Assembly: GCF_902506095.1 (NCBI RefSeq)
Contig: NZ_LR733293.1
Coordinates: forward strand, 2,954,487-3,018,486
Reading direction: 5' to 3'
DNA length: 64,000 nt
Source of the DNA: Arthrobacter sp. 9AX
GTDB lineage: Bacteria; Actinomycetota; Actinomycetes; Actinomycetales; Micrococcaceae
Shown here: in pieces, positions 32,437 through 40,148 of the stretch
Layout of the letters: each line of letters begins with the position of its first letter
How positions within the stretch are numbered: the stretch's first letter is position 1
The notes under the pieces: generated by a model
The model's input: the letters and a program-made list of their open reading frames with translations, nothing else
Told to the model about the DNA's origin: nothing
The model's database searches: none
Program-made: the position numbers and the translations under genes

Positions 32437-33675
32437 GTGTCAGAACAGGATCCGGGCGCGGAGCGGCCCCAGGGCCCGGGTGGGCAGCCTGGGTGGGGCC
32501 AGCAGCCCCAGTGGGGCCAGCCACCCGCGCCCGGCGGACCACCAGCGTGGGGCCAGCAACCAGGGTGGGGCACGCCCCCGGCCTGGGGCCAACCCCAGTA
32601 CAGCCCCTACGGCCAGCCGCGTTACGTGGCGCCGCCGAAGCCGGGGATCATCCCGCTTCGGCCCCTGATGTTCGGCGAGATCCTGGACGGCTCTTTCCAG
32701 ACAATCCGGCGCAACGCCAAAGCCATGCTCGGCGGTTCCCTTATCGCACAGTCGTTCGCTGCGATCCTGGCGGCCGTCATCACGGCCGTCACCGCCACTT
32801 CGATGGTCTCCATCGAAGCCTGGGCGGAGAGCGCCACTCCTGCCGACTTAGCATCAGTTGGTTTGGGGTTCCTGGCCGCCGTCCTGCTGGTCACAGTCCT
32901 GACACTGTTCATCTCAGCCGTGCTCCAGGGAGCCATGGTGGTGCCCGTGGCACGGTCCATCCTCAACCGCCCCACCGGGTTCCGTCAGATGTGGCTCTTG
33001 TCACGTTCCCGCGCCTGGACGCTGGTCCGGCTGGCGGTTCTGATGATGCTGGCAGGGCTGCTGGCGCTGCTGCTGCCCGCAGCAATCGTGGTGACGGTGT
33101 TCGCCACCATGGAACGCGCGGGAATTCCGGTGCTCATCCCCCTCCTGCCTGCCGTTATGGCCTTGCTCTTGTGGATCTATATCAAACTGACGGTGGCACC
33201 CGCCGCCGTTGTCATCGAGGAGCTGGGCGCCCTGGCTGCCCTGCGCCGCTCATGGTCGCTGACCGGCGCCAACTGGTGGCGGATCTTCGGGATCACCCTG
33301 GTGGTGGGCATCATGGTGGGCGTGATAGGGCAGGTGGTGATGATCCCGGTGAGCCTGCTGCCCACGTTCCTCTCCGGTTTCCTGTCACCGCACGCGGGCA
33401 GTGAGCAGGAGATCACGGTGGCAGTTGCCGTGGGGGTGGCCACCGCCGTTGTGGGCGCCCTGGTGGGAGCAGTGGGATACGCCTTCCAGACCTCGGTGAT
33501 GGCGTTGATGTACATGGACCTGCGGATGCGCAAGGACGGACTGGACATCGCGCTGCTCCGCCAGCTGGAAAGCGGCGCGGACCCGGACGGCATTCCGGGC
33601 CGTGGCATCGCGGTCACCAGGCCGGGTCCGGTTTCCGGTCCCGGACAGGCCGGGGTTTGGCCGGATGTCCGCTGA
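32437..33675 (+). CDS. Multi-pass membrane protein with a proline/tryptophan-rich N-terminus
   Basis: This 412-residue protein starts with about 65 disordered residues rich in WGQQP-like units, then has about six hydrophobic helices between 85 and 350. The segments PLRPLMFGEILDGSFQTIRR and LGALAALRRSWSLTGANWWR match actinobacterial proteins annotated as having a glycerophosphoryl diester phosphodiesterase membrane domain; no phosphodiesterase active site is visible. The GTG start has AAGGA seven bases upstream. Its stop lies inside the next gene (11-base overlap), making it first in a tight run with DUF4129, DUF4350, MoxR and DUF58 genes. A scaffold or assembly role at the membrane is possible. 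Confidence 0.75.
   Translation: MSEQDPGAERPQGPGGQPGWGQQPQWGQPPAPGGPPAWGQQPGWGTPPAWGQPQYSPYGQPRYVAPPKPGIIPLRPLMFGEILDGSFQTIRRNAKAMLGGSLIAQSFAAILAAVITAVTATSMVSIEAWAESATPADLASVGLGFLAAVLLVTVLTLFISAVLQGAMVVPVARSILNRPTGFRQMWLLSRSRAWTLVRLAVLMMLAGLLALLLPAAIVVTVFATMERAGIPVLIPLLPAVMALLLWIYIKLTVAPAAVVIEELGALAALRRSWSLTGANWWRIFGITLVVGIMVGVIGQVVMIPVSLLPTFLSGFLSPHAGSEQEITVAVAVGVATAVVGALVGAVGYAFQTSVMALMYMDLRMRKDGLDIALLRQLESGADPDGIPGRGIAVTRPGPVSGPGQAGVWPDVR
32476..32615 (+). repeat. Imperfect tandem repeat coding WGQ-rich units
   Basis: Copies of TGGGGCCAGC and close variants recur between about 32490 and 32600, within the start of the membrane protein gene. They code short W-G-Q-P units and make a low-complexity cytoplasmic tail. 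Such repeats can change length by slippage. Confidence 0.6.
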
Positions 33676-34294
33676 ACCCCCGGTGCTCCCTGGAGCCGAG
33701 GAAGCCCGGCGCTGGGCCGCCGAGGAACTGGCCAAATCCGAATACCGGGACGCGGAATCCGGCTGGCTCGACTCGCTCTGGCGCAGCTTACTGGACTGGC
33801 TGCAGTCACTCGACGGGCCGTCCGCATCCGACGCGCCCGTGCCGGGCCCCGTCATAGGGATCGTCATCGCCGTTGTGATCGCCGCAGCCGTAATCCTGGC
33901 CCGGCCCCGCCTGAACCCCAAGTCCCGGCAGGCCAAGGACGTCTTCGAGCCGGACAGCGCACTTACTGCCGCGGACTACCGGCAGCGCTCAGAAGCTGCC
34001 GCCGCGGCCCGGAAGTGGGGGGACGCCGTCGTCGACCGTTTCCGGGCCCTGGTCCGTTCAGCCGAAGACCGCATCCTGCTCGAAGCGCAGCCGGGCCGGA
34101 CCGCGGACGAAGCCGCACTCGCCCTCGCGGGGCCGTTCCCTGCGGACGCAACGCGCCTGGACCGCGCTGCGCGGACATTCGACGCGGTGCGCTTCGGAAA
34201 CTGGACGGCGGACCGTGGTGACTATGAGGCAATGGAGCGGCTCGATACGGACCTGGAGGCCGCCAGGCCCGTACGGCTCGAGGCGCTGCCATGA
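33665..34294 (+). CDS. DUF4129 domain protein
   Basis: This 209-residue protein has one membrane helix near residue 60-82 (GPVIGIVIAVVIAAAVILA) flanked by an N-terminal helical segment and a cytoplasmic DUF4129 region with AARKWGDAVVDRFRALVRSAEDR and DEAALALAGPFP. DUF4129 occurs next to MoxR-DUF58 genes and transglutaminase-like proteins; its role is unknown but it likely belongs to the same membrane complex. The ATG at 33665 overlaps the previous stop by 11 bases and its own stop overlaps the next start by four. This coupling suggests a fixed protein ratio in the complex. Confidence 0.82.
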   Translation: MSAEPPVLPGAEEARRWAAEELAKSEYRDAESGWLDSLWRSLLDWLQSLDGPSASDAPVPGPVIGIVIAVVIAAAVILARPRLNPKSRQAKDVFEPDSALTAADYRQRSEAAAAARKWGDAVVDRFRALVRSAEDRILLEAQPGRTADEAALALAGPFPADATRLDRAARTFDAVRFGNWTADRGDYEAMERLDTDLEAARPVRLEALP

Positions 34295-35502
34295 CGGACG
34301 CGGTCCAGGAAGCAGCACCACGGGAGAACACTGGGGACGAAGGCAAGAGCCCCCAGGCGGCGGCGCCCAGGAACCCGCTGCGCCGGGTCCGCCGGCACCG
34401 CGGTCTGGCGGCCCTGGCTGCCGTGGTGGCTACCGCACTGGCATTGGTCATCTGGGGGCAGCTGGCTCCGAAAGGCGACGGCCTCCCCCTGTCCGTCCAA
34501 AACCCCGGACCGGAGGGAGCGCGGGCCGTCAGCGAAATCCTCGGCCGCCACGGGGTTCAGGTGCACGAGGTGGCGAATTTCGAGTCCGCCATGGCGGCAC
34601 TGGAGGCCAGCGGCTCGCCCACCCTCCTCCTGTACGACAGGAACGGGTTCCTGGACGAGGACCGGATCGGCGAGCTGGCAGCCTCCGCCGGACGGGTTGT
34701 GGTGATTTCACCCCGGCTGCAGACCCTCACCGCCCTGGACAGCGGCATCCGGCAGGCAGGCGTGGTGCCCGAATCGTCGCCGGTGCTGGAGCCCGGTTGT
34801 TTCCAGCCGGATGCCGGAGCAGCCGGTGCGGTCACCGGGGAGTCGGGCTTCTTGTACGACGGCGGGACGTCCTGTTACCGGCCCGCAGGCTCTGCCGCCG
34901 GGCTGCTTGCCGTCAGCGGCGACGGCCGGTTGACGGTGCTGGGCAGCACCGCTGTGCTCAGCAACGAAAAGCTCGACGAACTGGGGAACGCTGCGCTGGC
35001 AATCCGGACGCTCGGCAGCTCCGCGGACCTGGTCTGGTACCTCCCGTCCGTAGAGGACCTGGACACCTCCGGTTCTCCGCAAACACTCAATGAGCTCGCG
35101 CCGGACTGGTCTCGTTTTATTGGGCCGTGGCTTGCCCTCGTGGCACTGGCGGCCATTGTGTGGCGTGGCCGGCGGCACGGGCCCCTGGTGTTCGAGCCGC
35201 TGCCCGTGGTGGTCAAGGCAGTGGAAACAGCTGAGGGCAGGGCCCGGTTGTATCACGACGCGCACGCCGTCGGCCAGGCACGGGACAACCTGCGGGCCGG
35301 GACCCTGGTGCGGCTCGCCGGGATGCTCCGCCTTGGCCCGGGCGCCACCGCCGACGACGCCGCCGAAGCGGTGGCCCGGTACCTGGGCCGGCCTCCGCAC
35401 GAGATCAAACAGCTCCTCAACGAACATCCGCGCTCCGAGGCCCGGCTTGTGGCCTGGGCGCAGGATCTGAACACCCTAGAGAAAGAGGTCAGTAGCCGAT
35501 GA
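34291..35502 (+). CDS. DUF4350 domain protein
   Basis: This 403-residue protein has a membrane helix near 38-55, an extracellular DUF4350 region (LSVQNPGPEGARAVSEILGR, SGSPTLLLYDRNGFLDEDRI) of the flavodoxin-like or glutamine-amidotransferase-like fold, and a second helix near 275-292 followed by a cytoplasmic tail. The family is consistently found with MoxR and DUF58 genes and its role is unknown. It begins in the ATGA shared with the DUF4129 stop and ends in the ATGA shared with the MoxR start. I see no catalytic residues. An accessory function in a MoxR-assisted membrane machine is the likely reading. Confidence 0.82.
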   Translation: MTDAVQEAAPRENTGDEGKSPQAAAPRNPLRRVRRHRGLAALAAVVATALALVIWGQLAPKGDGLPLSVQNPGPEGARAVSEILGRHGVQVHEVANFESAMAALEASGSPTLLLYDRNGFLDEDRIGELAASAGRVVVISPRLQTLTALDSGIRQAGVVPESSPVLEPGCFQPDAGAAGAVTGESGFLYDGGTSCYRPAGSAAGLLAVSGDGRLTVLGSTAVLSNEKLDELGNAALAIRTLGSSADLVWYLPSVEDLDTSGSPQTLNELAPDWSRFIGPWLALVALAAIVWRGRRHGPLVFEPLPVVVKAVETAEGRARLYHDAHAVGQARDNLRAGTLVRLAGMLRLGPGATADDAAEAVARYLGRPPHEIKQLLNEHPRSEARLVAWAQDLNTLEKEVSSR

Positions 35503-36524
35503 GCGAACAAGGCAGCGGACCCCCGGTCCTGGATTCCACCGGACAGGATCCTGCGGGGCACGGCCCGGCCGGGCATGACCCGGCCCGGCAGGCCCTCCTG
35601 GATGTCCGCCGTGAGGTGGCAAAAGCCGTAGTGGGGCAGGATGCCACGGTCACCGGCATGTTGATCGCTCTGCTGTCGCAGGGTCATGTGCTGCTGGAAG
35701 GTGTGCCCGGTGTGGCCAAGACGCTGCTGGTGCGCGCCTTGTCCGCGGCTCTGAGCCTGGACACCAAGCGCGTGCAGTTCACCCCGGACCTGATGCCAGG
35801 CGACGTCACCGGATCACTGGTCTACGACTCCCACACCTCGGAATTCTCGTTTCGGGAAGGTCCGGTGTTCACCAACCTCCTCCTGGCCGACGAGATCAAC
35901 CGGACGCCGCCGAAAACCCAGGCTTCGCTGCTTGAGGCCATGGAGGAGCGGCAGGTCTCCGTGGATGGCGCCTCCCGGCCGCTGCCGGCACCGTTCCTGG
36001 TTGCCGCCACCCAGAACCCGGTGGAGTACGAGGGAACTTATCCCCTCCCCGAGGCGCAGCTGGACCGGTTCCTGCTCAAGCTCACCATGCCGCTGCCGGA
36101 GCGCCGCGAGGAGATGGAAGTCATCCGGCGGCACGCGGCGGGCTTTGATCCCCGCGACCTCGCAGCGGCCGGAGTCCGTGCCGTGGCGGGTGCCGCCGAC
36201 CTGGAACGGGCCCGGCAGGCGGTGGCCGCGGTGTCCGTGGAGCCGGAGATCATCGGCTACATCGTGGACCTGGTCCGGGCCACCCGTTCCGCGCCGTCAT
36301 TCCAGCTGGGCGTTTCGCCCCGCGGTGCCACGGCGCTGCTGAATGCGTCCCGTTCCTGGGCGTGGCTCTCGGGCAGGAGCTTCGTCACCCCCGACGACGT
36401 CAAGGCCCTGGCGCTGCCCTGCCTGCGGCACCGGGTGACACTGCAGCCGGAAGCCCAGATGGACGGGGTCCGGGTGGATGACGTGCTGGGCAGTATCCTG
36501 GCATCCGTGCCCGTACCCCGCTGA
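35499..36524 (+). CDS. moxR: MoxR-type AAA+ ATPase
   Basis: This 341-residue chaperone-like ATPase has Walker A GVPGVAKTLLVRAL near residue 68-80, Walker B LLADEINR near 128-135, and the sensor region ATQNPVEYEGTYPLPEAQLDRF. MoxR ATPases work with DUF58 and von Willebrand-type proteins to assemble or activate other proteins. The start shares ATGA with the upstream stop, and the stop shares TGATG with the DUF58 gene. The substrate is unknown; the surrounding membrane proteins suggest envelope targets. Confidence 0.93.
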   Translation: MSEQGSGPPVLDSTGQDPAGHGPAGHDPARQALLDVRREVAKAVVGQDATVTGMLIALLSQGHVLLEGVPGVAKTLLVRALSAALSLDTKRVQFTPDLMPGDVTGSLVYDSHTSEFSFREGPVFTNLLLADEINRTPPKTQASLLEAMEERQVSVDGASRPLPAPFLVAATQNPVEYEGTYPLPEAQLDRFLLKLTMPLPERREEMEVIRRHAAGFDPRDLAAAGVRAVAGAADLERARQAVAAVSVEPEIIGYIVDLVRATRSAPSFQLGVSPRGATALLNASRSWAWLSGRSFVTPDDVKALALPCLRHRVTLQPEAQMDGVRVDDVLGSILASVPVPR

Positions 36525-37816
36525 TGGCCGTCTCGGGGCGTTTTGTTCTCCTGGCGCTCGTGGGCCTGGTACCGGTCCTGCTGCTGCCAAGGTGGGGAAC
36601 GTTTTTCCTGGTGGCCGGCACCCTTGTGGCCCTTGCCGCCATTGACCTGGTCCTGGCGGGTTCGCCGCGCCGGATCCGTATCGTGCGCCGGGAGCCCGGC
36701 AACGTGACCCTGCACGCCACGGCAGAATCGGTGCTCACTGTCACCAACGCCGGCGGGCGGCGGCTGCGCGGGACTCTTCGGGATGCCTGGCAGCCGTCGG
36801 CCGGAGCCCACAATCCTGTGCAGAACATGGACATTCCGGCCGGTGAAAGCCGACGGGTCACCGTGCGCCTGCTGCCCGTCCGGCGTGGTGACCTCAAGGC
36901 CCCGCACGTCACCGTGCGCAGTTTTGGACCGTTGCTGCTCGCAGCGCGCCAGCGGACCATTGACTGCCCCGGAATGCTGAGGGTCCTGCCACCCTTCCAT
37001 TCCCGGCGGCACTTGCCATCCAAGCTGCGGAAGCTGCGGGAGCTGGATGGCAAGGCTGCCGTGCAGATCAGGGGCGCCGGCACGGAGTTCGATTCCCTGC
37101 GTGATTATGTCCGCGGCGATGACGTGCGGTCCATCGACTGGCGTGCCACGGCCCGGCGGTCCGCGGTGGTGGTGCGTACGTGGCGCCCTGAACGCGACCG
37201 GCGTGTGGTGATGGTGCTGGATACGTCCCGGACCACCGCGGCCCGGATCGGTGACGAACCGCGGCTGGACACCGGAATGGAAGCGGCCCTGCTGCTCGGC
37301 GTCCTCGCAGAGCGGGGCGGGGACAGGGTGGACTTCCTGGCCTTCGACCGGCGGACCCGGGCACGGGCCGGATCCGCCGGCAAGGGGAACCTCCTCGGCC
37401 AGCTGGTGCAGGCAATGGCTCCGCTGGAAGCGGAACTCATCGAGCTGGACTGGTCCGCCATCCCCGCCCATGTCCGCAGCCTGTCCGCCCACCGGTCCCT
37501 GGTGGTGCTGCTGACCTCGCTGGAGGGCGGCGCACCGGAAGAAGGCCTTATCCCCACAGCTGTGCAGCTGGCCCGCCGGCATGTTGTGGTGGTGGCGGCC
37601 GTGCGGGACCCCCAGCTCGGCCTGATGTTGCAGGAACGCGACACCGCCGCCGGAGTGTTCCGGGCAGCCGCGGCCGAACGAGCCCTCCTGCAGCGGGCAG
37701 CGGTCACGGCCGAGCTGCGGCAGCACGGTGTGGAAGTGGTGGATGCGGAGCCACAGGAGCTTCCGCCCCGGCTCGCCGACATGTACATCCGGCTGAAGGC
37801 GGCAGGTAGATTGTGA
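36524..37816 (+). CDS. DUF58 domain membrane protein
   Basis: This 430-residue protein has two membrane helices at the start (about 5-50), a short beta domain, and the DUF58 region beginning with EFDSLRDYVRGDDVRSIDWRAT, the family signature, followed by a von Willebrand-like fold with VVMVLDTSRTTAA (a MIDAS-like D-x-S-x-T). It is the standard partner of MoxR ATPases. The start overlaps the moxR stop. In many actinobacteria SpoIIM-like and RDD genes come next; here they are missing and a DUF4166 gene follows 40 bases later. Function remains unknown beyond the association. Confidence 0.88.
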   Translation: MAVSGRFVLLALVGLVPVLLLPRWGTFFLVAGTLVALAAIDLVLAGSPRRIRIVRREPGNVTLHATAESVLTVTNAGGRRLRGTLRDAWQPSAGAHNPVQNMDIPAGESRRVTVRLLPVRRGDLKAPHVTVRSFGPLLLAARQRTIDCPGMLRVLPPFHSRRHLPSKLRKLRELDGKAAVQIRGAGTEFDSLRDYVRGDDVRSIDWRATARRSAVVVRTWRPERDRRVVMVLDTSRTTAARIGDEPRLDTGMEAALLLGVLAERGGDRVDFLAFDRRTRARAGSAGKGNLLGQLVQAMAPLEAELIELDWSAIPAHVRSLSAHRSLVVLLTSLEGGAPEEGLIPTAVQLARRHVVVVAAVRDPQLGLMLQERDTAAGVFRAAAAERALLQRAAVTAELRQHGVEVVDAEPQELPPRLADMYIRLKAAGRL

Positions 37817-37856
37817 ACGTCCCGGCTGTCCGTCCCCGTCCCGAGGAGGTCCTCCC

Positions 37857-38561
37857 TTGAACGTCCCCATCTACCAGCAGGCCCTCGGATCGGACTTCAA
37901 CCTGCTGCAGCCCGAAGTGCAGGAGTATTTTGCCCTCGCACCCGGCTCAGGCCAATACGGTGTGGGCGAAGGAACGTTCGATGTGGTGGGCTGCCGGCAG
38001 GACTGGCTGCGTCCCCTCCTGCGGCTCACCGGCGGCGAGGAAGCGTTCTTTCCCGAATACGGGGAGAACATAGCGTTCCGGATCGAGAACCACGCCCACC
38101 AGGATCCCTTCGGCCGTTCCAGCCTGACCGCCCGCCGCGAAATCCGGTTTCCCGGCCGGACACGCATTTTCCAGGACACCACCAGCGTCACCACCCGCAA
38201 CGGTGCCCCACAGCTCGTTGACTATGTGGGCCGGTACCGGCGGCTGGTGACGGACCTAAACCTGGGTGTGACGGCGGAGGGACGGCTGCGCGGGGTCTCG
38301 GAAGCCTCGCGGCTGTTTCTTGGCCCCCTGCGCATACCCCTTCCCGCCGGCCTGGATGCCAAGGCCTATGCGGAGCAGTGGTGGGACCCGGGCAGCGGCA
38401 AGCACCGCATCCAGGTCAAAGTCATCCAGCCCCAGATCGGACTGGTCCTGGTCTACGCCGGCAGCTTCGACTACCGGTTGCGCCCCTACTCCGGCGGGAG
38501 CTCCGCGCAGAGCTTCCTCCCGCGGTACGCGCAACCGGACCGCTGGGAGAACCGGGTCTAG
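37857..38561 (+). CDS. DUF4166 domain protein
   Basis: This 234-residue soluble protein begins NVPIYQQALGSDFNLLQPEV and contains FGRSSLTARREIRFPGRTR and HRIQVKVIQPQIGLVLVYAG, matching the DUF4166 family of unknown function. The start is a TTG with the strong ribosome site GAGGAGG eight bases upstream; no ATG or GTG is better placed. It follows the DUF58 gene by 40 bases and is probably the last gene of that run. It converges with the MetE-like gene, the two stops being only three bases apart, so no separate terminator fits between them. Confidence 0.82.
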   Translation: MNVPIYQQALGSDFNLLQPEVQEYFALAPGSGQYGVGEGTFDVVGCRQDWLRPLLRLTGGEEAFFPEYGENIAFRIENHAHQDPFGRSSLTARREIRFPGRTRIFQDTTSVTTRNGAPQLVDYVGRYRRLVTDLNLGVTAEGRLRGVSEASRLFLGPLRIPLPAGLDAKAYAEQWWDPGSGKHRIQVKVIQPQIGLVLVYAGSFDYRLRPYSGGSSAQSFLPRYAQPDRWENRV

Positions 38562-38564
38562 AGC

Positions 38565-39632
38565 CTAGTCCTGCGCCAGCTGGTTCAGGCCATCCGCTAT
38601 CTGGGTCAGCCGGCCAAGGACCGCCGTGGCTTCTGCCGGTGTCCGGTCCGCGAGGCCGGACGAGGGGGTGACCCGCACGGTGCTGAGACCCGCCGGGGCC
38701 AGCCCCAGCTGCCGCCACGGGCGCCATACCCTGTCCACACAGTCAGCGGTCCGGGGCAGGGACTGCCCCGATACGTCCAGCGCTCCGATCCACAACCGCT
38801 TGCCTGCCTCTGCTGCTCCGGCCAGCTGTTCCCACTGCCGGGACGTCAGTGACCGCAGCGGCACGGCAATACCATCCGCTCCCGCCGCCAGGATCTGTTC
38901 GAACGGGGCCTCGATCCCGGGAACGGAGATCACCACTTCAGCGGCACCGGCTCCCCTCAACGCGTCCAGCACCACCCGCCAGGATTCCCGGGCTTCCGAG
39001 GACGGGACCGCCCGCAGGGTGCGGTAGCCGCTGGAGGTGGGAATGGTGCCGGCCAGGACTGCCGCGATATCCGGCTCATCAACCTGCACCACCAGCCGGG
39101 CCCCCGGAACGGCAGCCGACACCCGGGAGACGTACCGGCCCACGCCGGCCGCGAGCGAGGCGGCAAGGTCCCGCCGGGCACCGTAGTCGATCAGGGCGCG
39201 CTCGCCGTTGTGCAGGTGGAGCCCGGCGGCGAGGCTCAGCGGCCCCACCAGCTGCAGTTTGATCTCGGCCGCAGGCCTGTCCTCGGTGCCGGCTACGTCG
39301 GCCAGGATGTTGATGTCGGTGGCCAGGGCCGAGGCGGCCCGGCGGTAGTCCTTGCCGGGCCGGTCCACCAGGCGCCAACCGTAGGGCTGGACGTCCACGG
39401 CGAGCTCCTCCAGCATGGACGCCGTGCGGCCCAGGGCATCTGAACCAACACCCCGGTCCGGCAGTTCGGCCAGGAAGGGAAGGTGCGGGCTGCCGAGCTC
39501 ACCGCGGATGATCCTGGCCGCCTCGACCGGGTCCTCCCCCGGCCAACTGCCCAAGCCGGTGGCTGTTACCTCCCGCGGCGGTGCCGGGACCTCCGCAGGC
39601 CTGGAACCGGCGTTGTGCCGTTGCTCCGTCAC
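38565..39632 (-). CDS. MetE-like TIM-barrel protein without the zinc-binding motif
   Basis: This 355-residue protein is of the type often labelled methionine synthase in actinobacteria and resembles Rv3015c. It has the MetE C-terminal barrel pattern (ATGLGSWPGEDPVEAARII, KLQLVGPLSLAAGL, LVVQVDEPDIAAVLAG). The zinc ligands that activate homocysteine in true MetE (a histidine-x-cysteine pair and a later cysteine) are missing; the only cysteine is in TADCVDRVW. It is therefore unlikely to be a standard methionine synthase and its reaction is unknown. Its start overlaps the chorismate mutase stop by four bases (ATGA), so the two are co-translated. Confidence 0.75.
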   Translation of the reverse strand: MTEQRHNAGSRPAEVPAPPREVTATGLGSWPGEDPVEAARIIRGELGSPHLPFLAELPDRGVGSDALGRTASMLEELAVDVQPYGWRLVDRPGKDYRRAASALATDINILADVAGTEDRPAAEIKLQLVGPLSLAAGLHLHNGERALIDYGARRDLAASLAAGVGRYVSRVSAAVPGARLVVQVDEPDIAAVLAGTIPTSSGYRTLRAVPSSEARESWRVVLDALRGAGAAEVVISVPGIEAPFEQILAAGADGIAVPLRSLTSRQWEQLAGAAEAGKRLWIGALDVSGQSLPRTADCVDRVWRPWRQLGLAPAGLSTVRVTPSSGLADRTPAEATAVLGRLTQIADGLNQLAQD

Positions 39633-40036
39633 GCGAGTGCTGATGCCTGCGGGTGCTGGCCGGAGGCGGCTTCATGGTCCTCGGCGATCGCTTCGTGATG
39701 CCGGATAACCTCACCAATGATGAAGTTCAGGAACTTTTCCGCGAAGGCGGGGTCCAGGTGCGCGTCTTCCGCCAGCCTGCGGAGCCTGGCAATCTGCGCC
39801 GCTTCACGGCCCGGGTCCCCTGCCGGCAGGCGGTGGGCGGCCTTCAGGAACCCCACCTTTTGGGTTGCCTTAAAGCGCTCGGCCAGGAGATACACCAGCG
39901 TGGCATCAATGTTGTCGATGCTCGAACGGATGGACAGCAGTTCAGCCATCACCGATTTGTCCACCTGGCCGGCCAGTGAGCTGGCCGAAGGATCAAAGTC
40001 GTCGGAGTCAGGAGCGTGAAGGTTGTGCTGCGTCAT
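39629..40036 (-). CDS. Chorismate mutase (AroQ type)
   Basis: This 135-residue protein has the all-helical AroQ fold: helix 1 LLSIRSSIDNIDATLVYLLAERF, then KVGFLKAAHRLPAGDPGRE and the final helix FAEKFLNFIIGEVIRHH. The arginine in helix 1 and the lysine near KVGFLK fall at the usual active-site positions. It converts chorismate to prephenate for phenylalanine and tyrosine. A 30-residue disordered lead precedes the domain. The ATG at 40036 has TAGACT exactly six bases upstream and no ribosome site, so the message is probably leaderless. It is followed without a gap by the MetE-like gene. Confidence 0.85.
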   Translation of the reverse strand: MTQHNLHAPDSDDFDPSASSLAGQVDKSVMAELLSIRSSIDNIDATLVYLLAERFKATQKVGFLKAAHRLPAGDPGREAAQIARLRRLAEDAHLDPAFAEKFLNFIIGEVIRHHEAIAEDHEAASGQHPQASALA

Positions 40037-40042
40037 GGTTCA

Positions 40043-40048
40043 AGTCTA
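40043..40048 (-). promoter_or_regulatory. -10 hexamer (TAGACT) for a leaderless start at 40036
   Basis: On the minus strand TAGACT is followed by TGAACC and the ATG of the chorismate mutase gene. The six-base gap places the transcription start at or next to the start codon. Confidence 0.55.
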
Positions 40049-40075
40049 TGGGCAGCGCAAGCAATCACCCGGGTG

Positions 40076-40108
40076 GCGCCGGTGCCGGCATGCCGCCGGC
40101 ACCGGCGC
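40076..40108. terminator. Strong GC-rich hairpin after the ABC importer operon
   Basis: Bases 40076-40089 and 40095-40108 form a perfect 14-bp stem around ATGCC. There is no T-run. It lies downstream of the ABC ATPase gene (stop at 40149) and before the chorismate mutase promoter, so it probably ends the importer operon. Confidence 0.7.
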
Positions 40109-40148
40109 TGTTCACGTCAGCCGGAGCTGTATCCTGAGCCCCAGGTTG

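Noticed and set aside
36257..37870. 537-codon frame on the minus strand opposite the moxR end and DUF58 gene
   Set aside because: The composition is rich in G, H, Q, P and R without hydrophobic cores, the usual shadow of a GC-rich gene. The plus-strand genes have strong family motifs and overlapping starts.
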